64,000 nt of DNA from JAGMXM01 sp964458325 (GTDB taxonomy: Bacteria; Verrucomicrobiota; Verrucomicrobiia; Limisphaerales; UBA1319): positions 1-64,000 of the forward strand of contig CAYWIM010000003.1 of the NCBI GenBank assembly GCA_964458325.1, in the 5' to 3' direction. The notes beneath the pieces are model-generated. The model saw only the letters and a list, made by a program, of their open reading frames with translations. It had not been told where the DNA came from and made no database searches. The position numbers and the translations under genes were made by a program. Positions 18,166 through 26,380 of the stretch are shown here, piece after piece. Position 1 is the stretch's first letter. Every line of letters starts with the position of its first letter.

Positions 18166-19317
18166 TCACGGCGCCGCCTCCACGTTGAGCCAGAGCTCGA
18201 CCGGTTGGTAGGGCCCCGCATGGTTGGCTCCCAGAATGTCCGGCCGGCCATTGCCGTCGATGTCGGCCGCCACAACGTCATGCGAACCCCTGGTGGAAAC
18301 GACCTGGCGCGCCCATCCGCGCCCCCGGCCGGTATTCAGGTGAACCACAAGCTCCTGCGGGGACTTGCCCTGGTGCATGCGGGCGGACACGATGTCCATC
18401 TGGCCGTCCCGGTTGAAATCGGCGACCGCCAGGGCGTGGATCACGGTTTCGACGGGCTCCTCGACAATCCGCTGCCTCCATTGGCCGGTCCGGCCCTCGG
18501 GAGGAGCCGCATACCACGCGATCCGATGCGTGCCGCCCTTCAGCTCCGCGGGGGACAAAATGATGTCCATCCGCCCATCGCCGTTCAGGTCGCCCGCCGC
18601 AACCTTGGTATGCGGGTAATTCCATTCGGTCGTGAACGTCCGCTCGGCCCAGGCGCCCTTCAAAATACTCCCGTCGTTCTCGAACCAGAACCCGCCGGCG
18701 GCAATGTCCGGCCGGCCGTCGCCGTTGACATCGGCGACATGGACGCCCTCGCCGTCCGGGCAGCGCACCTCTCGCATTGCCCAATCCGCCGGGTTGTTTT
18801 GCCGGTAGATAAAAATGCTGCGCCCCCCCTGCGATCCGAAAGCGCTTTGATCGCGCATCACGAGATCTACTTGGCCATCGCCGTCCAGATCCGACGCCAA
18901 CAAGTCATGCCCGGGCCGCTTCTCGACCTGATGCGCCGCCCACGTCCCCTGGGCCGGATCGCCCTTCGGACGTGGATTCTCGAACCAGACCACGCCGCCC
19001 AAGGCGATATCGAGGTCGCCATCCCTGTCGATGTCCGCCGCGGCGCCGCCCACGGTGCTGTAGCCGCCTGCGGCGATGGGCAGCTTGGTCCAGCCGGGAT
19101 TCCGATACCAGACCAGCGGCCCTCGGGCGCCTCCGATGATGATGTCGGGTTTGCCGTTCCCATCGAGGTCCGCCACGATCTTGATCCACGGGCTCGACGG
19201 CGGCTTCGCATCCACAATGACATGCTTGAAAACAAGCGGCGATGGCTCACCCGCCAGAACCGGCGCGGCGCAAGCGACAAGAAGGCAAGGAAGGAGTCTT
19301 TTCATAGCGTTTCTCAT
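18166..19317 (-). CDS. Secreted FG-GAP/VCBS protein at the end of the E1/aldolase operon
   Basis: A 383-residue exported protein. ATG 19317 overlaps the MFS stop in an ATGA; a second ATG at 19305 also precedes the signal (MKRLLPCLLVACAAPVLAG). The mature chain has FG-GAP/VCBS repeats with DLDGNGKPD, DIDRDGDLD, DLDGDGQVD, DVNGDGRPD, DLNGDGRMD and DIDGNGRPD loops, about seven blades. It is a shorter homolog of the two large propellers at 4.8-10.6 kb and of the 42.7-kb protein. Being translationally coupled to a transporter, it may capture or tether the same substrate outside the cell. That role is inferred. Confidence 0.87.
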   Translation of the reverse strand: MRNAMKRLLPCLLVACAAPVLAGEPSPLVFKHVIVDAKPPSSPWIKIVADLDGNGKPDIIIGGARGPLVWYRNPGWTKLPIAAGGYSTVGGAAADIDRDGDLDIALGGVVWFENPRPKGDPAQGTWAAHQVEKRPGHDLLASDLDGDGQVDLVMRDQSAFGSQGGRSIFIYRQNNPADWAMREVRCPDGEGVHVADVNGDGRPDIAAGGFWFENDGSILKGAWAERTFTTEWNYPHTKVAAGDLNGDGRMDIILSPAELKGGTHRIAWYAAPPEGRTGQWRQRIVEEPVETVIHALAVADFNRDGQMDIVSARMHQGKSPQELVVHLNTGRGRGWARQVVSTRGSHDVVAADIDGNGRPDILGANHAGPYQPVELWLNVEAAP

Positions 19318-20138
19318 GATGATGGGGATCTTCGAGGCAGGAACAGAGACAACACCAGCAGCAGCACTGCCATCCCGCCGGCGACGGCCAGGCTGCGCTG
19401 GACACTGGCGCCCACGCTGAAATGCTCTGTCATGTACGGCTTGATCCAAGTGGTCATCGAGCCTTCGAGCGCGATGTAGCAAAGCAGGGCCAGAGCTGCG
19501 ATCCAGACCGGCCGCTCCCGCAACAGACCCACGGCCTGTGCAAGCCGATACCCCGTGGATACTCGCGGGTACTCCGCCAGCAGCGCCAGCACGGCAAACA
19601 GCAGCACCAGCACCGAAACCGATACCAGGGACGCCGCATACCCCACCCCGCCCGCCCGGATCAGATACCCCAGCACAATCGGCGTCAGAACAAACGCCAG
19701 CCCGACAAAACCGTTGCCCAGGTTGCTCGCACGCGCCGGATCCTTGCCGTCGAACAGCACGATCGGGATCAGGGTGTTCCCGACGGTGTTCACGCACATG
19801 GCGCCCACCCCCAGAAGCGAGCAGGCCGCCAGCGCGGTCCGAAACTGCCCCGCGAAAGCCAGCAGGCAGATCGCGCCGCTCGTGATCACGAACCCGGCAA
19901 TGGCGATGATTTTGTGGCCCCACTTGTCCACCAGCACTCCAATGAACAGTTGAACGGCCAGGCTCGTCAGGAACAGGGCCGACGCCAGGCTGCCCACCTG
20001 CGAGTTGTCGATCTTCAGCGCCACCTTGATCTCCTCCGAAATCGAGCCGATAAGGATGAAGCAGATCGCCAGGGTGAACACGGCCAGCAGGGCGACCAGC
20101 GCGGCGAGGTTCTTCGATAATGAGTTCATGGCAGCCAT
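19314..20138 (-). CDS. MFS transporter, C-terminally shortened
   Basis: A 274-residue integral membrane protein of the major facilitator superfamily. ATG 20138 overlaps the kinase stop (ATGA); ATG 20129 is an alternative. About eight membrane helices can be counted, from LAALVALLAVFTLAICFIL to LAVAGGMAVLLLVLSLFL, with the MFS loop VLVDKWGHK between TM2 and TM3. Usual MFS carriers have 12 helices and about 400 residues, so the last four are missing: the protein stops after PRRSPSS and the next gene starts at once. Presumed sugar or sugar-acid uptake for the operon. Either a recent truncation or a half-functional carrier. Confidence 0.8.
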   Translation of the reverse strand: MAAMNSLSKNLAALVALLAVFTLAICFILIGSISEEIKVALKIDNSQVGSLASALFLTSLAVQLFIGVLVDKWGHKIIAIAGFVITSGAICLLAFAGQFRTALAACSLLGVGAMCVNTVGNTLIPIVLFDGKDPARASNLGNGFVGLAFVLTPIVLGYLIRAGGVGYAASLVSVSVLVLLFAVLALLAEYPRVSTGYRLAQAVGLLRERPVWIAALALLCYIALEGSMTTWIKPYMTEHFSVGASVQRSLAVAGGMAVLLLVLSLFLPRRSPSS

Positions 20139-21142
20139 CACGAGATCATCGGCTTTGTGTTGCGCTGAACGGACAACAGCAAGCGGTTCTCGCGCACGAA
20201 CCGCTCCACCTCCGCGAATGGCGGCACGCCGCTCGTGCAGCCCAATGCGGTCGCTCCCAGCGCACCCGCCGCGCTCGCGAACGTCAGGATCCGCACCACG
20301 TCCCACCCCCGCAGCAATCCAGCCACCACCCCCGCCGTGAAACAGTCCCCGCAGCCGGTCGGATCCACCAGCGGCACCTCGAAGGCGCCCATTTCCACGC
20401 TGGATGCGTCGTCCTGTGCGTAGAGCCCCTGAGAGCCCCGGGTGACGATCGCCAGACGCGCTCCCGCCATGCGCAGGGCTCGAGCCTGGGCTTCCGGCCG
20501 ATCCTCCCCCGTTAGCACGCGCGCCTCGTCTTCGTTCGGCAGGAACACGTCCACGTGCGGCAGCAGGCGCAGGCATCGCTGAACGTCCGCCTCGCCGTCC
20601 CGCGGGACGCAGACGTTGAGCACGTTCCGGCAGCCCCGTTGCCGCGCCTTCTGAAACACCTCGATGAGGGCATCATCGTTCCAGGACCGAAGCTTGAGAT
20701 ATCCGGCCGCCAGGACCACTCCATGGTCGGGAATCAGCTCCTCGGGGAGGCGCTCGCCCGTGAACCGGCCGCCCGCTCCCAACGCGCTGATGTAGCGCCT
20801 GTCCTCCCCCTCGGCCCGATAGATCAGCGTGGCGGGAGTTGGACACCCCGGCACGCGCCTCACGCCCCGCATATCGAGGCCGATCTTCGTCAACTCACCG
20901 ACCAGCAGGTCGCCCAGCGCGTCGTCGCCCAGCACGCCGAAAAAGCTCGCCGAATCCCCCATCCGCAGCAGCGCCACCGCCGCATTCAGCGCGTTGCCCC
21001 CCGGGAAACAGGCGATCCGGTCCGCCAGCAGAAGCTCCCCCGGCCCGGGCAGCCGCGGCATTGCCTGCGCAAAGATGTCCACCGTCATGTCCCCCATGCA
21101 TAACACGCGGGGCACGCGCGGCGGATTCGGCTGGGCATTCAT
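20138..21142 (-). CDS. PfkB-family carbohydrate kinase
   Basis: A 334-residue kinase of the PfkB/ribokinase family. The N-terminal glycine motif (PGGNALNAAVALLRMG) and the C-terminal signature with the catalytic Asp (DPTGCGDCFTAGVVAGLL) are both present. Family members phosphorylate sugars such as ribose, fructose, 2-keto-3-deoxygluconate or tagatose-6-phosphate with ATP. The specific substrate cannot be read from the sequence. It sits between the cupin isomerase and the MFS gene in an operon with two aldolases, so it probably phosphorylates a ketose that one of them cleaves. Confidence 0.9.
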   Translation of the reverse strand: MNAQPNPPRVPRVLCMGDMTVDIFAQAMPRLPGPGELLLADRIACFPGGNALNAAVALLRMGDSASFFGVLGDDALGDLLVGELTKIGLDMRGVRRVPGCPTPATLIYRAEGEDRRYISALGAGGRFTGERLPEELIPDHGVVLAAGYLKLRSWNDDALIEVFQKARQRGCRNVLNVCVPRDGEADVQRCLRLLPHVDVFLPNEDEARVLTGEDRPEAQARALRMAGARLAIVTRGSQGLYAQDDASSVEMGAFEVPLVDPTGCGDCFTAGVVAGLLRGWDVVRILTFASAAGALGATALGCTSGVPPFAEVERFVRENRLLLSVQRNTKPMIS

Positions 21143-21165
21143 CGCGATGGGATCCTCGATTCGCG

Positions 21166-21519
21166 CTACGCGCGTCCGTACTTGTCCTCGTAGCGAACCT
21201 TGTCCTCGTCACTGACGGGTCCATAGGCGACCTCGAACATCCGGACGGGAGCGATGCCATCCTCGTTGCTGAGGCGGTGTTTCGTGCCGCGCGGGATGTA
21301 GATCTCGTCGAATGCCTTCGGATGCAGCATCCGCTCGCCCACCTGCACCACCGCGCCGTCGCTGAGCATCGTCCACAGCTCGTCGAAATTCTCGTGCGAC
21401 TGCAGGCTGCCCGACTCCCCCGGCTTCATCTCCACCATCCAGACGGTGCAGGTCCGATTCCGCGCATATTCGCGGTAATGGCCCCAGGGACGCCGGATCA
21501 TCTTCGAGTGTTTGCGCAT
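21166..21519 (-). CDS. Cupin of the phosphomannose-isomerase type II/sugar-isomerase kind
   Basis: A 117-residue single-domain cupin. The opening RPWGHYREY and the following KPGESGSLQSHENFDELWTML match the C-terminal cupin of type II phosphomannose isomerases, with candidate metal ligands in QSHENFDE and a later IPRGTKHRLSN. As a stand-alone cupin it could be a sugar or sugar-phosphate isomerase, but sensor or epimerase roles are also possible. It lies 23 bp upstream of the kinase gene and 63 bp downstream of the transaldolase gene. Confidence 0.82.
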   Translation of the reverse strand: MRKHSKMIRRPWGHYREYARNRTCTVWMVEMKPGESGSLQSHENFDELWTMLSDGAVVQVGERMLHPKAFDEIYIPRGTKHRLSNEDGIAPVRMFEVAYGPVSDEDKVRYEDKYGRA

Positions 21520-21527
21520 GGCGTGTG

Positions 21528-21560
21528 AGTTGGATGGGAGTTGGATGGGAGTTGGATGGA
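21528..21560. repeat. Three tandem 11-bp repeats
   Basis: AGTTGGATGGG occurs three times head to tail, the last copy with one change. It occupies half of the only sizeable spacer inside the operon, between the transaldolase and cupin genes. Probably slippage-generated; no coding role. Confidence 0.8.
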
Positions 21561-21582
21561 CCGGAGGCCCAGGTCCTGGTGT

Positions 21583-22236
21583 TCACAGACGTTTCTTGAC
21601 CTTGGCCCAGTCATGGGCGAATTGGGCGAGGCCCATCTCGGTCAGCGGATGCTGATAAAGCTGGTTGAACAGGTCCTCGGGAACCGTGGCGATGTCCACC
21701 CCCGCCCGCAGGCATGCCAGCACGGTCGGCTGCGTCTTCACGCTCCCGGCGATGATCTCGGAGGCGAAGCCGTACCTGCGCTTGAAGTCCATGGTGTCGG
21801 CGATCAGCCGGTCGCTCTCGATCGCCACGCTCTCGAGACGGCTGAGCACGATGCTCACGAAGCTCGCCCCCGCCTTCATCGCCAGGACCGCTTGGGTCGG
21901 CGAAAACACCATGGTCACGTTCGTTCGGATTCCATGCTCCCGCTCGAGGACCGGGACGGCCCGCAAGCCCTCCCGTGTCATCGGGATCTTGATCACGACC
22001 TGCTTGCCGAACGCCGCCAGCCGCCGCGCCTCCGCCACCAGCCCCTCCACCGTGTCCGCCACGGCCTCCACGCTGACATGCCGTGGCGCCAGGGCGCAGA
22101 TCGCCTGGATGACATCCTCGAAGATGCGCCCGGCCTTGGCGACGTGACTGGGATTGGTGGTAACGCCATCCAGCAGACCGGTCGCGCTGGCGCGCTCGAT
22201 CGAGGCGATGTCCGCGGTGTCTAAAAATATCTTCAT
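21583..22236 (-). CDS. Transaldolase/fructose-6-phosphate aldolase family protein
   Basis: A 217-residue TIM-barrel protein of the small transaldolase (FSA/TalC) type. It opens MKIFLDTADI and has TTNPSH, the Schiff-base lysine region QVVIKIPMTREG, and FVSIVLSRLE, then SVKTQP. FSA/TalC proteins run about 215-220 residues, so it is full length. Substrates of the family are fructose-6-phosphate, sedoheptulose-7-phosphate or dihydroxyacetone plus aldehydes, and some members cleave sulfofructose. Its start overlaps the HAD stop (ATGA). The operon thus has both a class I and a class II aldolase. Confidence 0.9.
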   Translation of the reverse strand: MKIFLDTADIASIERASATGLLDGVTTNPSHVAKAGRIFEDVIQAICALAPRHVSVEAVADTVEGLVAEARRLAAFGKQVVIKIPMTREGLRAVPVLEREHGIRTNVTMVFSPTQAVLAMKAGASFVSIVLSRLESVAIESDRLIADTMDFKRRYGFASEIIAGSVKTQPTVLACLRAGVDIATVPEDLFNQLYQHPLTEMGLAQFAHDWAKVKKRL

Positions 22237-22949
22237 GAAGTGGAGCTGGACATTCGTTGGAGCTGGCTCAGGGTGACACCCGATGCCGGATCGTCGCCCA
22301 GCTCATCCGCGACCCGATCAGCCTCGGAAAAATTCTCGTGACAGGTGTAGCGGCTCCGCGTGATCAGGCAGGCCATTCCCGCCGCTTTGGCCGACAGCAA
22401 TCCGTTGCGGCTGTCCTCGACCACCACGCATCCCTTCGCGTCCAGCCCCAGGCGCTCGCTCGCCAGCAGGTAGATATCCGGCGCTGGCTTCTTGCGCGAC
22501 ACGATGTCTCCCGCAAAGATCGCGAACCGCAGCCGGCGCTCCGGACCCAGCAGCGTCTCCACAATCGCCGTCACCGCCCGCTCGTTGGAGGTCGAGCAGA
22601 CCGCCAGCCGAACGCCCGCCGCGATCGCCTCGTCGACGAGCCTCTGAACGCCCGATCGCAACGGCAGCTGACCGCTCTCCACGATCCGCATGAACCGATC
22701 CGTCTTGAGACGATGGAGCTCCTGGATCAGCGCCTCCCGGTCCGCAACTCCCGCGGGCCAGCCTCGATGGTCGAAGTAATGGCGCATGCGTTCCTTGCCG
22801 CCCGCAATCGCCAGCAGTTCGCCATAGAGCGCGACATCCCATTCCACCTCGAGGTGGCTCGCCGCAAACGCCTGGTTAAACGCCACACGATGGCCATCGC
22901 GCTCGGTGTCCACCAGCACGCCGTCACAGTCGAACAGCAAGGCTTTCAT
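22233..22949 (-). CDS. HAD-superfamily hydrolase (CbbY-like)
   Basis: A 238-residue HAD phosphatase with motif I DCDGVLVDTE, motif II LAVCSTSN, motif III Lys in SRKKPAPDIY and motif IV VVVEDSRNG. The helical cap between motifs I and II is of the CbbY/beta-phosphoglucomutase type. Likely a sugar-phosphate phosphatase or phosphoglucomutase-like enzyme. ATG 22949 overlaps the stop of the lipoyl gene. In this operon it could remove phosphate from the ketose phosphate or an aldolase product. Confidence 0.9.
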   Translation of the reverse strand: MKALLFDCDGVLVDTERDGHRVAFNQAFAASHLEVEWDVALYGELLAIAGGKERMRHYFDHRGWPAGVADREALIQELHRLKTDRFMRIVESGQLPLRSGVQRLVDEAIAAGVRLAVCSTSNERAVTAIVETLLGPERRLRFAIFAGDIVSRKKPAPDIYLLASERLGLDAKGCVVVEDSRNGLLSAKAAGMACLITRSRYTCHENFSEADRVADELGDDPASGVTLSQLQRMSSSTS

Positions 22950-23497
22950 GAGCCTGGAGTCCTTGAATCCTGACGGTTTCGAGCAGCTCGGTCAGTCGCG
23001 CGAGAGATCGGCGGCGCTCCTTCCCGGGCCCCGGCCGCGGCCAGCACGTCTTCCTTCAGGATGCGCCCGCCCGGGCCTGTCCCTTTCACCCGGCTCAAGT
23101 CCACTCCTCGTTCGCGAGCAACACGACGGACGGCCGGCGAGGCAAGCCGATGCTCCGCGACCGGGCCGGGAATCTCAACCATCGCAGGCGAGATGGCCGG
23201 TCCTGGCGAAGGAACGGAAGGAATTCCATCGCTTCCAGGGCCGTCGGAAACCGGCTCGCCGGGCTCACCCACCCACGCGATCGGCTCGAATACCGCCCCT
23301 TCCCCGCCCGCCGGAACCGTGATCTTCAGGAGCACGCCCTCCTGATCGGACTGCACTTCGAAGACCGCCTTGTCCGACTCGACGATAGCCACAACCTCGC
23401 CCTTCTGAACCGCATCGCCTGCTTTCTTTCTCCACTCGACAATGCGGGCGGTCCGAATGTCCTGGCCGACTTGCGGCATGTGGATGGCAGTCGCCAT
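22946..23497 (-). CDS. Lipoyl plus E3-binding domain protein lacking the E2 acyltransferase core
   Basis: A 183-residue protein. Residues about 1-75 form a lipoyl domain with the modified lysine in ESDKAVFEV. A Pro/Ser/Gly linker leads to a peripheral-subunit-binding domain at about 117-153 (LASPAVRRVARERGVDL, then GTGPGGRILKEDVL). Dihydrolipoyl acyltransferases continue for another 230 residues with a catalytic core; here the protein ends shortly after, overlapping the HAD start, and no core or frameshifted remnant follows. It is adjacent to E1 alpha/beta genes. It could be a swinging-arm carrier like protein X, or work with an E2 core and E3 encoded elsewhere. Confidence 0.88.
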   Translation of the reverse strand: MATAIHMPQVGQDIRTARIVEWRKKAGDAVQKGEVVAIVESDKAVFEVQSDQEGVLLKITVPAGGEGAVFEPIAWVGEPGEPVSDGPGSDGIPSVPSPGPAISPAMVEIPGPVAEHRLASPAVRRVARERGVDLSRVKGTGPGGRILKEDVLAAAGAREGAPPISRATDRAARNRQDSRTPGS

Positions 23498-23505
23498 ACG
23501 AGTGA

Positions 23506-24375
23506 TCAGCGTTCCAGTTCGTAATCCCGACCCCGGCCTTCGCCGCCGAACTGCCGGATCTTTTCAATGACCTCCTGCCTCATGCGGTCGAACTGAGCGC
23601 CCAGCGGCTTGAGGGGTTCGTATTCCTTCTTCGCCTGGTGATACTCGACAAAGCTGTCGATGAACGAATGCTTCAGCTGCGTCGAGATGTTGATCTTGGC
23701 GCACCCCAGCTGGATGCAGCGCTGGAACACTTCGTTGGACAAGCCGGTCCCGCCGTGCAGCGCGAACGGCATGCTCGTGCGGCGGAACAGCGTCTCGAGC
23801 CGGTCGAAGGCGATCTTCGGCGCGCTCTTGTAGTACCCGTGCGCGGTCCCAATGGCCGGCGCGAACACCGCCAGCGGCAGCTCGCAAAACGCCGCCGCTC
23901 TCTCCGGGTCTACCAGGTGGGCATCCGCATCGCTCACCTTCTTGTCATCCTCGACGCCGCCAATGGCGCCCAGCTCCGCCTCGACTCCCACCCCCAACGG
24001 CTCCGTGATCTCGAGCACCTTCTTCGTCAGCGCCAGGTTCTCCTCGAACGCCTTGTCCGATGCGTCGATCATCACCGACGTCCAGCCCGCCGCCAGACAC
24101 TGCACGATCACGTCCAGCCGCGTGCAGTGATCCAGGTGCAATGCCACCGGAACGCGCGTCTTCTCCGCCAGCTCCCGCAGCCAGCCGCCAATGGCCGACG
24201 CGCCCCAGAACTTCACGGTCTTGACCGACGTCTGAACAATCACGGGCGCGCGGAGATCCTCGGCGGCGCGCACGACTGCCCGCGCCGAGTTGTAATCGAC
24301 GATGTTGAATGCGCCCACGCCGTAGCCCGCCCGCCGCGCGGCTGCCAGCATCGGTTTCATCGAAATCAGCGGCAT
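23506..24375 (-). CDS. Class II (zinc) ketose-bisphosphate aldolase
   Basis: A 289-residue TIM-barrel aldolase of the FbaA/GatY/KbaY family. Visible hallmarks are VALHLDHCTR (catalytic Asp and zinc His), VEAELGAIGG, AIGTAHGYY (zinc His), FALHGGTGLS (zinc His) and KINISTQL. These enzymes cleave ketose-1,6-bisphosphates or ketose-1-phosphates to DHAP plus an aldehyde. It overlaps E1 beta by 10 bp and lies 8 bp upstream of the lipoyl gene, so it belongs to the catabolic operon rather than to glycolysis. Confidence 0.9.
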   Translation of the reverse strand: MPLISMKPMLAAARRAGYGVGAFNIVDYNSARAVVRAAEDLRAPVIVQTSVKTVKFWGASAIGGWLRELAEKTRVPVALHLDHCTRLDVIVQCLAAGWTSVMIDASDKAFEENLALTKKVLEITEPLGVGVEAELGAIGGVEDDKKVSDADAHLVDPERAAAFCELPLAVFAPAIGTAHGYYKSAPKIAFDRLETLFRRTSMPFALHGGTGLSNEVFQRCIQLGCAKINISTQLKHSFIDSFVEYHQAKKEYEPLKPLGAQFDRMRQEVIEKIRQFGGEGRGRDYELER

Positions 24376-25406
24376 AAATCCCTCCCCGCCACGCGCCTTG
24401 CCGCCCGGATGATGTCCGCTTCCTGCGGCACGCATCTGCTTTCCAGCTCGAGGTTGAACGGAATGGGTGTGTTCAACCCCGCGACGATTTCGATCGGGCC
24501 GTCCAAGTAATCGAATGCCTTGGCCTGAATGATCGAAGCCAGGTCCGATGCCACGCCGCCCCGCCGCACCGCTTCCTGGACGATCACGACGTGCTCGGTC
24601 TTCCGGACCGAGGCGAGGATCAACTCCTCGTCCAGCGGCACCAAGGTCCGGGGATCGACCACTTCCGCTTCGATGCCCTCCGCAGCAAGCTTGTCCGCGG
24701 CCGCCAGCGACCGCGGCACCATGTTCGACCAGGCGATGAGCGTCACATCCCTTCCGGGGCGCTTGATATCCCCCTTGCCCAGCGGGATCACAAAATCCTC
24801 CCCGGCCGGCACCGGGCCTTCGGTCAGGTACAGCAGCTTGTGCTCGATGAAGATGACCGGGGAATCGTCCCGGATCGATGCCTTGAGCAATCCCTTGGCG
24901 TCGGCGGGCGTCGAAGGCATCACCACCTTGAGGCCGGGGATGTGATAGAACAAGGCCTCGAGGCTTTGCGAGTGTTGCGCCGCCAGGCCGTTGCCCGCCC
25001 CCCCCTGCGTGCGCAAGACCAGCGGCACTCGGGCCTGGTCGCCCGTCATGAAGCGCACCTTGGCGGCCTGGTTCACGAGCTGGTCCATCACCAGCATCGT
25101 GAAATCGATGAACAGGATCTCGACCACCGGCCGCATCCCGGTCAGCGCGGCCCCGATCCCCACGCCGGTGAAGCTGGCCTCGGCCAGCGGCGTGTCGATC
25201 ACGCGGCCCGCGCCGAACTCCGCCCGCAAGCCCTGCGTCACCTTGTAGGAGCCGCCCCGCTCGCCAATCCCTTCCCCCAGCACGAACACCTTCGGATCCC
25301 GCCGCATCTCCTCCGCCAGCGCCTCGTTGAGCGCCGTGCGGTACTGGACCCGGGCACGGTTCGACGGATGCCTGCCATGAAGACCATGGGGGGGTGTCGC
25401 GCTCAT
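24366..25406 (-). CDS. 2-oxoacid/acetoin dehydrogenase E1 component, beta subunit
   Basis: A 346-residue E1 beta. It has YRTALNEALAEEMRRD at the start, the GEGIGERGGSYKVT and TPLAEASFTGVGIGAA motifs of the TPP-binding half, and the transketolase C-domain (AAADKLAAEGIEAEVVDPRTL, then EEAVRRGG-like VQEAVRRGGVASD). ATG 25406 overlaps the alpha-subunit stop (TGATG). It pairs with E1 alpha to decarboxylate a 2-oxoacid or cleave acetoin-like ketols and pass the acyl group to a lipoyl arm. The partner lipoyl protein two genes downstream lacks its catalytic core. Confidence 0.9.
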   Translation of the reverse strand: MSATPPHGLHGRHPSNRARVQYRTALNEALAEEMRRDPKVFVLGEGIGERGGSYKVTQGLRAEFGAGRVIDTPLAEASFTGVGIGAALTGMRPVVEILFIDFTMLVMDQLVNQAAKVRFMTGDQARVPLVLRTQGGAGNGLAAQHSQSLEALFYHIPGLKVVMPSTPADAKGLLKASIRDDSPVIFIEHKLLYLTEGPVPAGEDFVIPLGKGDIKRPGRDVTLIAWSNMVPRSLAAADKLAAEGIEAEVVDPRTLVPLDEELILASVRKTEHVVIVQEAVRRGGVASDLASIIQAKAFDYLDGPIEIVAGLNTPIPFNLELESRCVPQEADIIRAARRVAGRDLCR

Positions 25407-26374
25407 CAGTAATGGCCGATCTGTTCCAGGAAATCCTCGAGGGGCGTTTCCGGGCTCTGCCTGGCGAACTCCACCGCGTCGTCCATAGCCTTCCCAACAT
25501 CGGTTTCGATCGCCGCCACCTCTTCGCGGCTTGCCCCGCCCAGCTCGATGAGAAACTGCTGGCCCAACAGGCACGGATCCATCTTCCGGTAATGTTCCTT
25601 CTGGTCTTCCGGCATGTATGTGCCGGGATCGTTTACGTGATGGCCGGCATGGCGGTAGGTTAACGCTTCGATGACGAAAGGCCCCTCCCCCGCCCTGCAC
25701 CGGCGCACATACTCGGCCGCCGTCTCGTAGACCTCGAGCACATGGTTGCCATTGATCCGGCGCCCTTCGACACCGTATCCGGCGGCCCGCTTGTAAAGCT
25801 CCGGTTCTCGCGTCGCCTCGCGGACCGGCAGCGAGACGGCATACTGGTTGTTCTCGATCACGAACAGAACCGGCAGGTCCCAGGCGGCCGCCAGGTTCAG
25901 CGACTCGCCAAATGTGCCGTTCATGACCCCCCCATCCGAGGTGAAGACCGCACACACGCTCTCCTTGCCCTGCATTCGAACGCTCAAGGCCGCCCCAACC
26001 CCGATCGCCGTGCCGCCCCCCACGATGCCGTTGGCGCCCAGGTTGCCCTGCGACAGGTCGGCGATGTGCATCGAGCCGCCCCGGCCCTGGCAATAGCCGG
26101 TCCGCTTGCCCGTGATCTCCGCCGTCATCCGGCGCAGGTCCGCCCCGCGCGCGATGCAGTGGCCATGCCCCCGGTGGGTGCTGGTCAGGTAATCCTGCGG
26201 CCCGAGCGCCGCACATACGCCCACCGCAATCGCTTCCTGCCCCAAGTAGGGATGCAGATAGCCCCGGATCAAGCCCTGTCGATACAGTTGGATGCACCGC
26301 GTCTCGAACACCCGGATGGTGCAAAGCTGCCGATACAGCCCCGACAGAAATGCCTTGGTATATGAGGTTGCCAT
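25406..26374 (-). CDS. 2-oxoacid/acetoin dehydrogenase E1 component, alpha subunit
   Basis: A 322-residue E1 alpha. Motifs seen are HPYLGQEAIAVGVCAAL, STHRGHGHCIARG, RGGSMHIAD and the TPP motif, here SDGGVMNGTFGESLNLAA...VIENNQ in place of the usual GDG. The loop YRHAGHHVNDP is where E1 alpha proteins normally have a phosphorylatable or substrate-contacting segment. The length is that of acetoin or pyruvate dehydrogenase E1 alpha. It lies 6 bp downstream of the regulator gene. Substrate unknown. Confidence 0.9.
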   Translation of the reverse strand: MATSYTKAFLSGLYRQLCTIRVFETRCIQLYRQGLIRGYLHPYLGQEAIAVGVCAALGPQDYLTSTHRGHGHCIARGADLRRMTAEITGKRTGYCQGRGGSMHIADLSQGNLGANGIVGGGTAIGVGAALSVRMQGKESVCAVFTSDGGVMNGTFGESLNLAAAWDLPVLFVIENNQYAVSLPVREATREPELYKRAAGYGVEGRRINGNHVLEVYETAAEYVRRCRAGEGPFVIEALTYRHAGHHVNDPGTYMPEDQKEHYRKMDPCLLGQQFLIELGGASREEVAAIETDVGKAMDDAVEFARQSPETPLEDFLEQIGHY

Positions 26375-26380
26375 GAATCG

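Noticed and set aside
21528..21560. CRISPR-like tandem repeats
   Set aside because: Only three contiguous 11-bp units with no spacers; slippage repeat.
24366..26374. E1 alpha/beta as the two-subunit apulose-4-phosphate transketolase of the non-oxidative apiose route
   Set aside because: The gene pair lies beside a lipoyl carrier and shows pyruvate/acetoin-dehydrogenase-type E1 motifs (HRGHGHCIARG, GGVASD) rather than transketolase N and C halves.
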